Shown here one piece after another: positions 63,808-64,000 of a stretch of DNA of 64,000 nt (positions within the stretch are counted from its first letter, which is position 1; each line of letters starts with the position of its first letter). The translations under genes were made by a program, and so were the position numbers. The stretch spans positions 62,001 through 126,000 of the forward strand of contig JAKBLM010000002.1 in assembly GCA_021832085.1 (NCBI GenBank), given 5' to 3'. Source of the DNA: Acidobacteriota bacterium. GTDB lineage: Bacteria; Acidobacteriota; Terriglobia; Acidiferrales; UBA7541. The notes under the pieces are model-generated. The model worked only from the letters and a program-made list of their open reading frames with translations, made no database searches and was not told the origin of the DNA.

Positions 63808-64000
63808 CTAACTGGTACCTCCGCAGGAAACTTGTTTGCTAATTGATTACCCCGAACCCTTCCTCTCGGAACTCCTAAGATGCCCGACATGCACCCGATA
63901 TGCAAGGAAGTTTGCTCTGGCTTATGTCTCAAAGGGAATCGTCGGATTTCCGGTGCGATGCCGATTTCGTATACTCTGGTGCCTTCATGAAGGGCGCATC
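63808..64000. other. Right-edge region, possible gene start at 63987
   Basis: Upstream region of the barrel gene. A TATACT hexamer at about 63971 precedes an ATG at 63987 that runs off the window. Too little sequence remains to call a gene. Confidence 0.3.

Overview
The window is GC-rich bacterial chromosome, most likely from an Acidobacteriota member (Terriglobia-like). The main pointer is the minus-strand gene at 34483-35472. Its von Willebrand A domain matches the secreted 'VWFA-related' family that is expanded in Acidobacteria. The rest fits a free-living Gram-negative-type heterotroph: an outer-membrane beta-barrel, queA, recA and lexA, a 2-oxoacid:ferredoxin oxidoreductase, bactofilin, many MBL-fold enzymes, and long non-coding shadow frames caused by high GC at third codon positions. 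No rRNA, tRNA, CRISPR array or phage was seen.

Layout. 1-9.4 kb: cystathionine beta-synthase, a nitrilase-family amidase, a class-D-like sortase translationally coupled to an LPKTA-anchored substrate, a small zinc-ribbon membrane protein, a methyltransferase, an S41 protease whose catalytic Lys is Arg, and a fused homocysteine methyltransferase/MTHFR. 9.4-13.5 kb: a nucleotidyltransferase overlapping a small helical protein, a PHP phosphatase, an MBL hydrolase and a cation/proton antiporter. 13.8-16.6 kb: two TauE-DUF1634 pairs arranged tail to tail. 16.8-24.4 kb: a DksA-type zinc finger, comF, an HNH nuclease, then a minus-strand run queA, phosphoesterase, membrane protein, PD-(D/E)XK protein, then an rRNA methyltransferase. 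24.5-28.8 kb: hsp20, clpB and htpX, with recognisable promoters before hsp20 and htpX.

28.8-34.5 kb is the accessory part. It holds an McrB/McrC-type restriction pair, then a REP-associated tyrosine transposase (RAYT) surrounded by GTAG-headed palindromes. One inverted palindrome pair lies in frame inside the transposase gene. 34.5-41.1 kb: the VWA protein, an ABC exporter, and a large helicase-nuclease with an AddB-type Fe-S cluster signature. 41.4-47.2 kb is patchy: a third TauE, a DUF4395 gene whose 3' end is duplicated 1.8 kb away around an ArsR/SRPBCC cassette with a palindromic operator, and two orphan secreted proteins. These last two, and more loosely the cassette, have copies of one homologous leader sequence upstream.

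47.2-64 kb returns to core functions: thiolase and 3-hydroxyacyl-CoA dehydrogenase, a Tat-exported GH31 glycosidase, recA, a transpeptidase with an extremely Arg-rich linker, an MBL hydrolase, korAB, lexA, bactofilin and an outer-membrane barrel. A degenerate direct repeat with an 11-bp period occurs at the lexA and recA promoters and upstream of the helicase-nuclease; it is a possible SOS operator. The best candidates for new biology are the RAYT carrying its own BIME-like pair, the repeated leader family, the sortase/substrate pair and the orphan PD-(D/E)XK operon.
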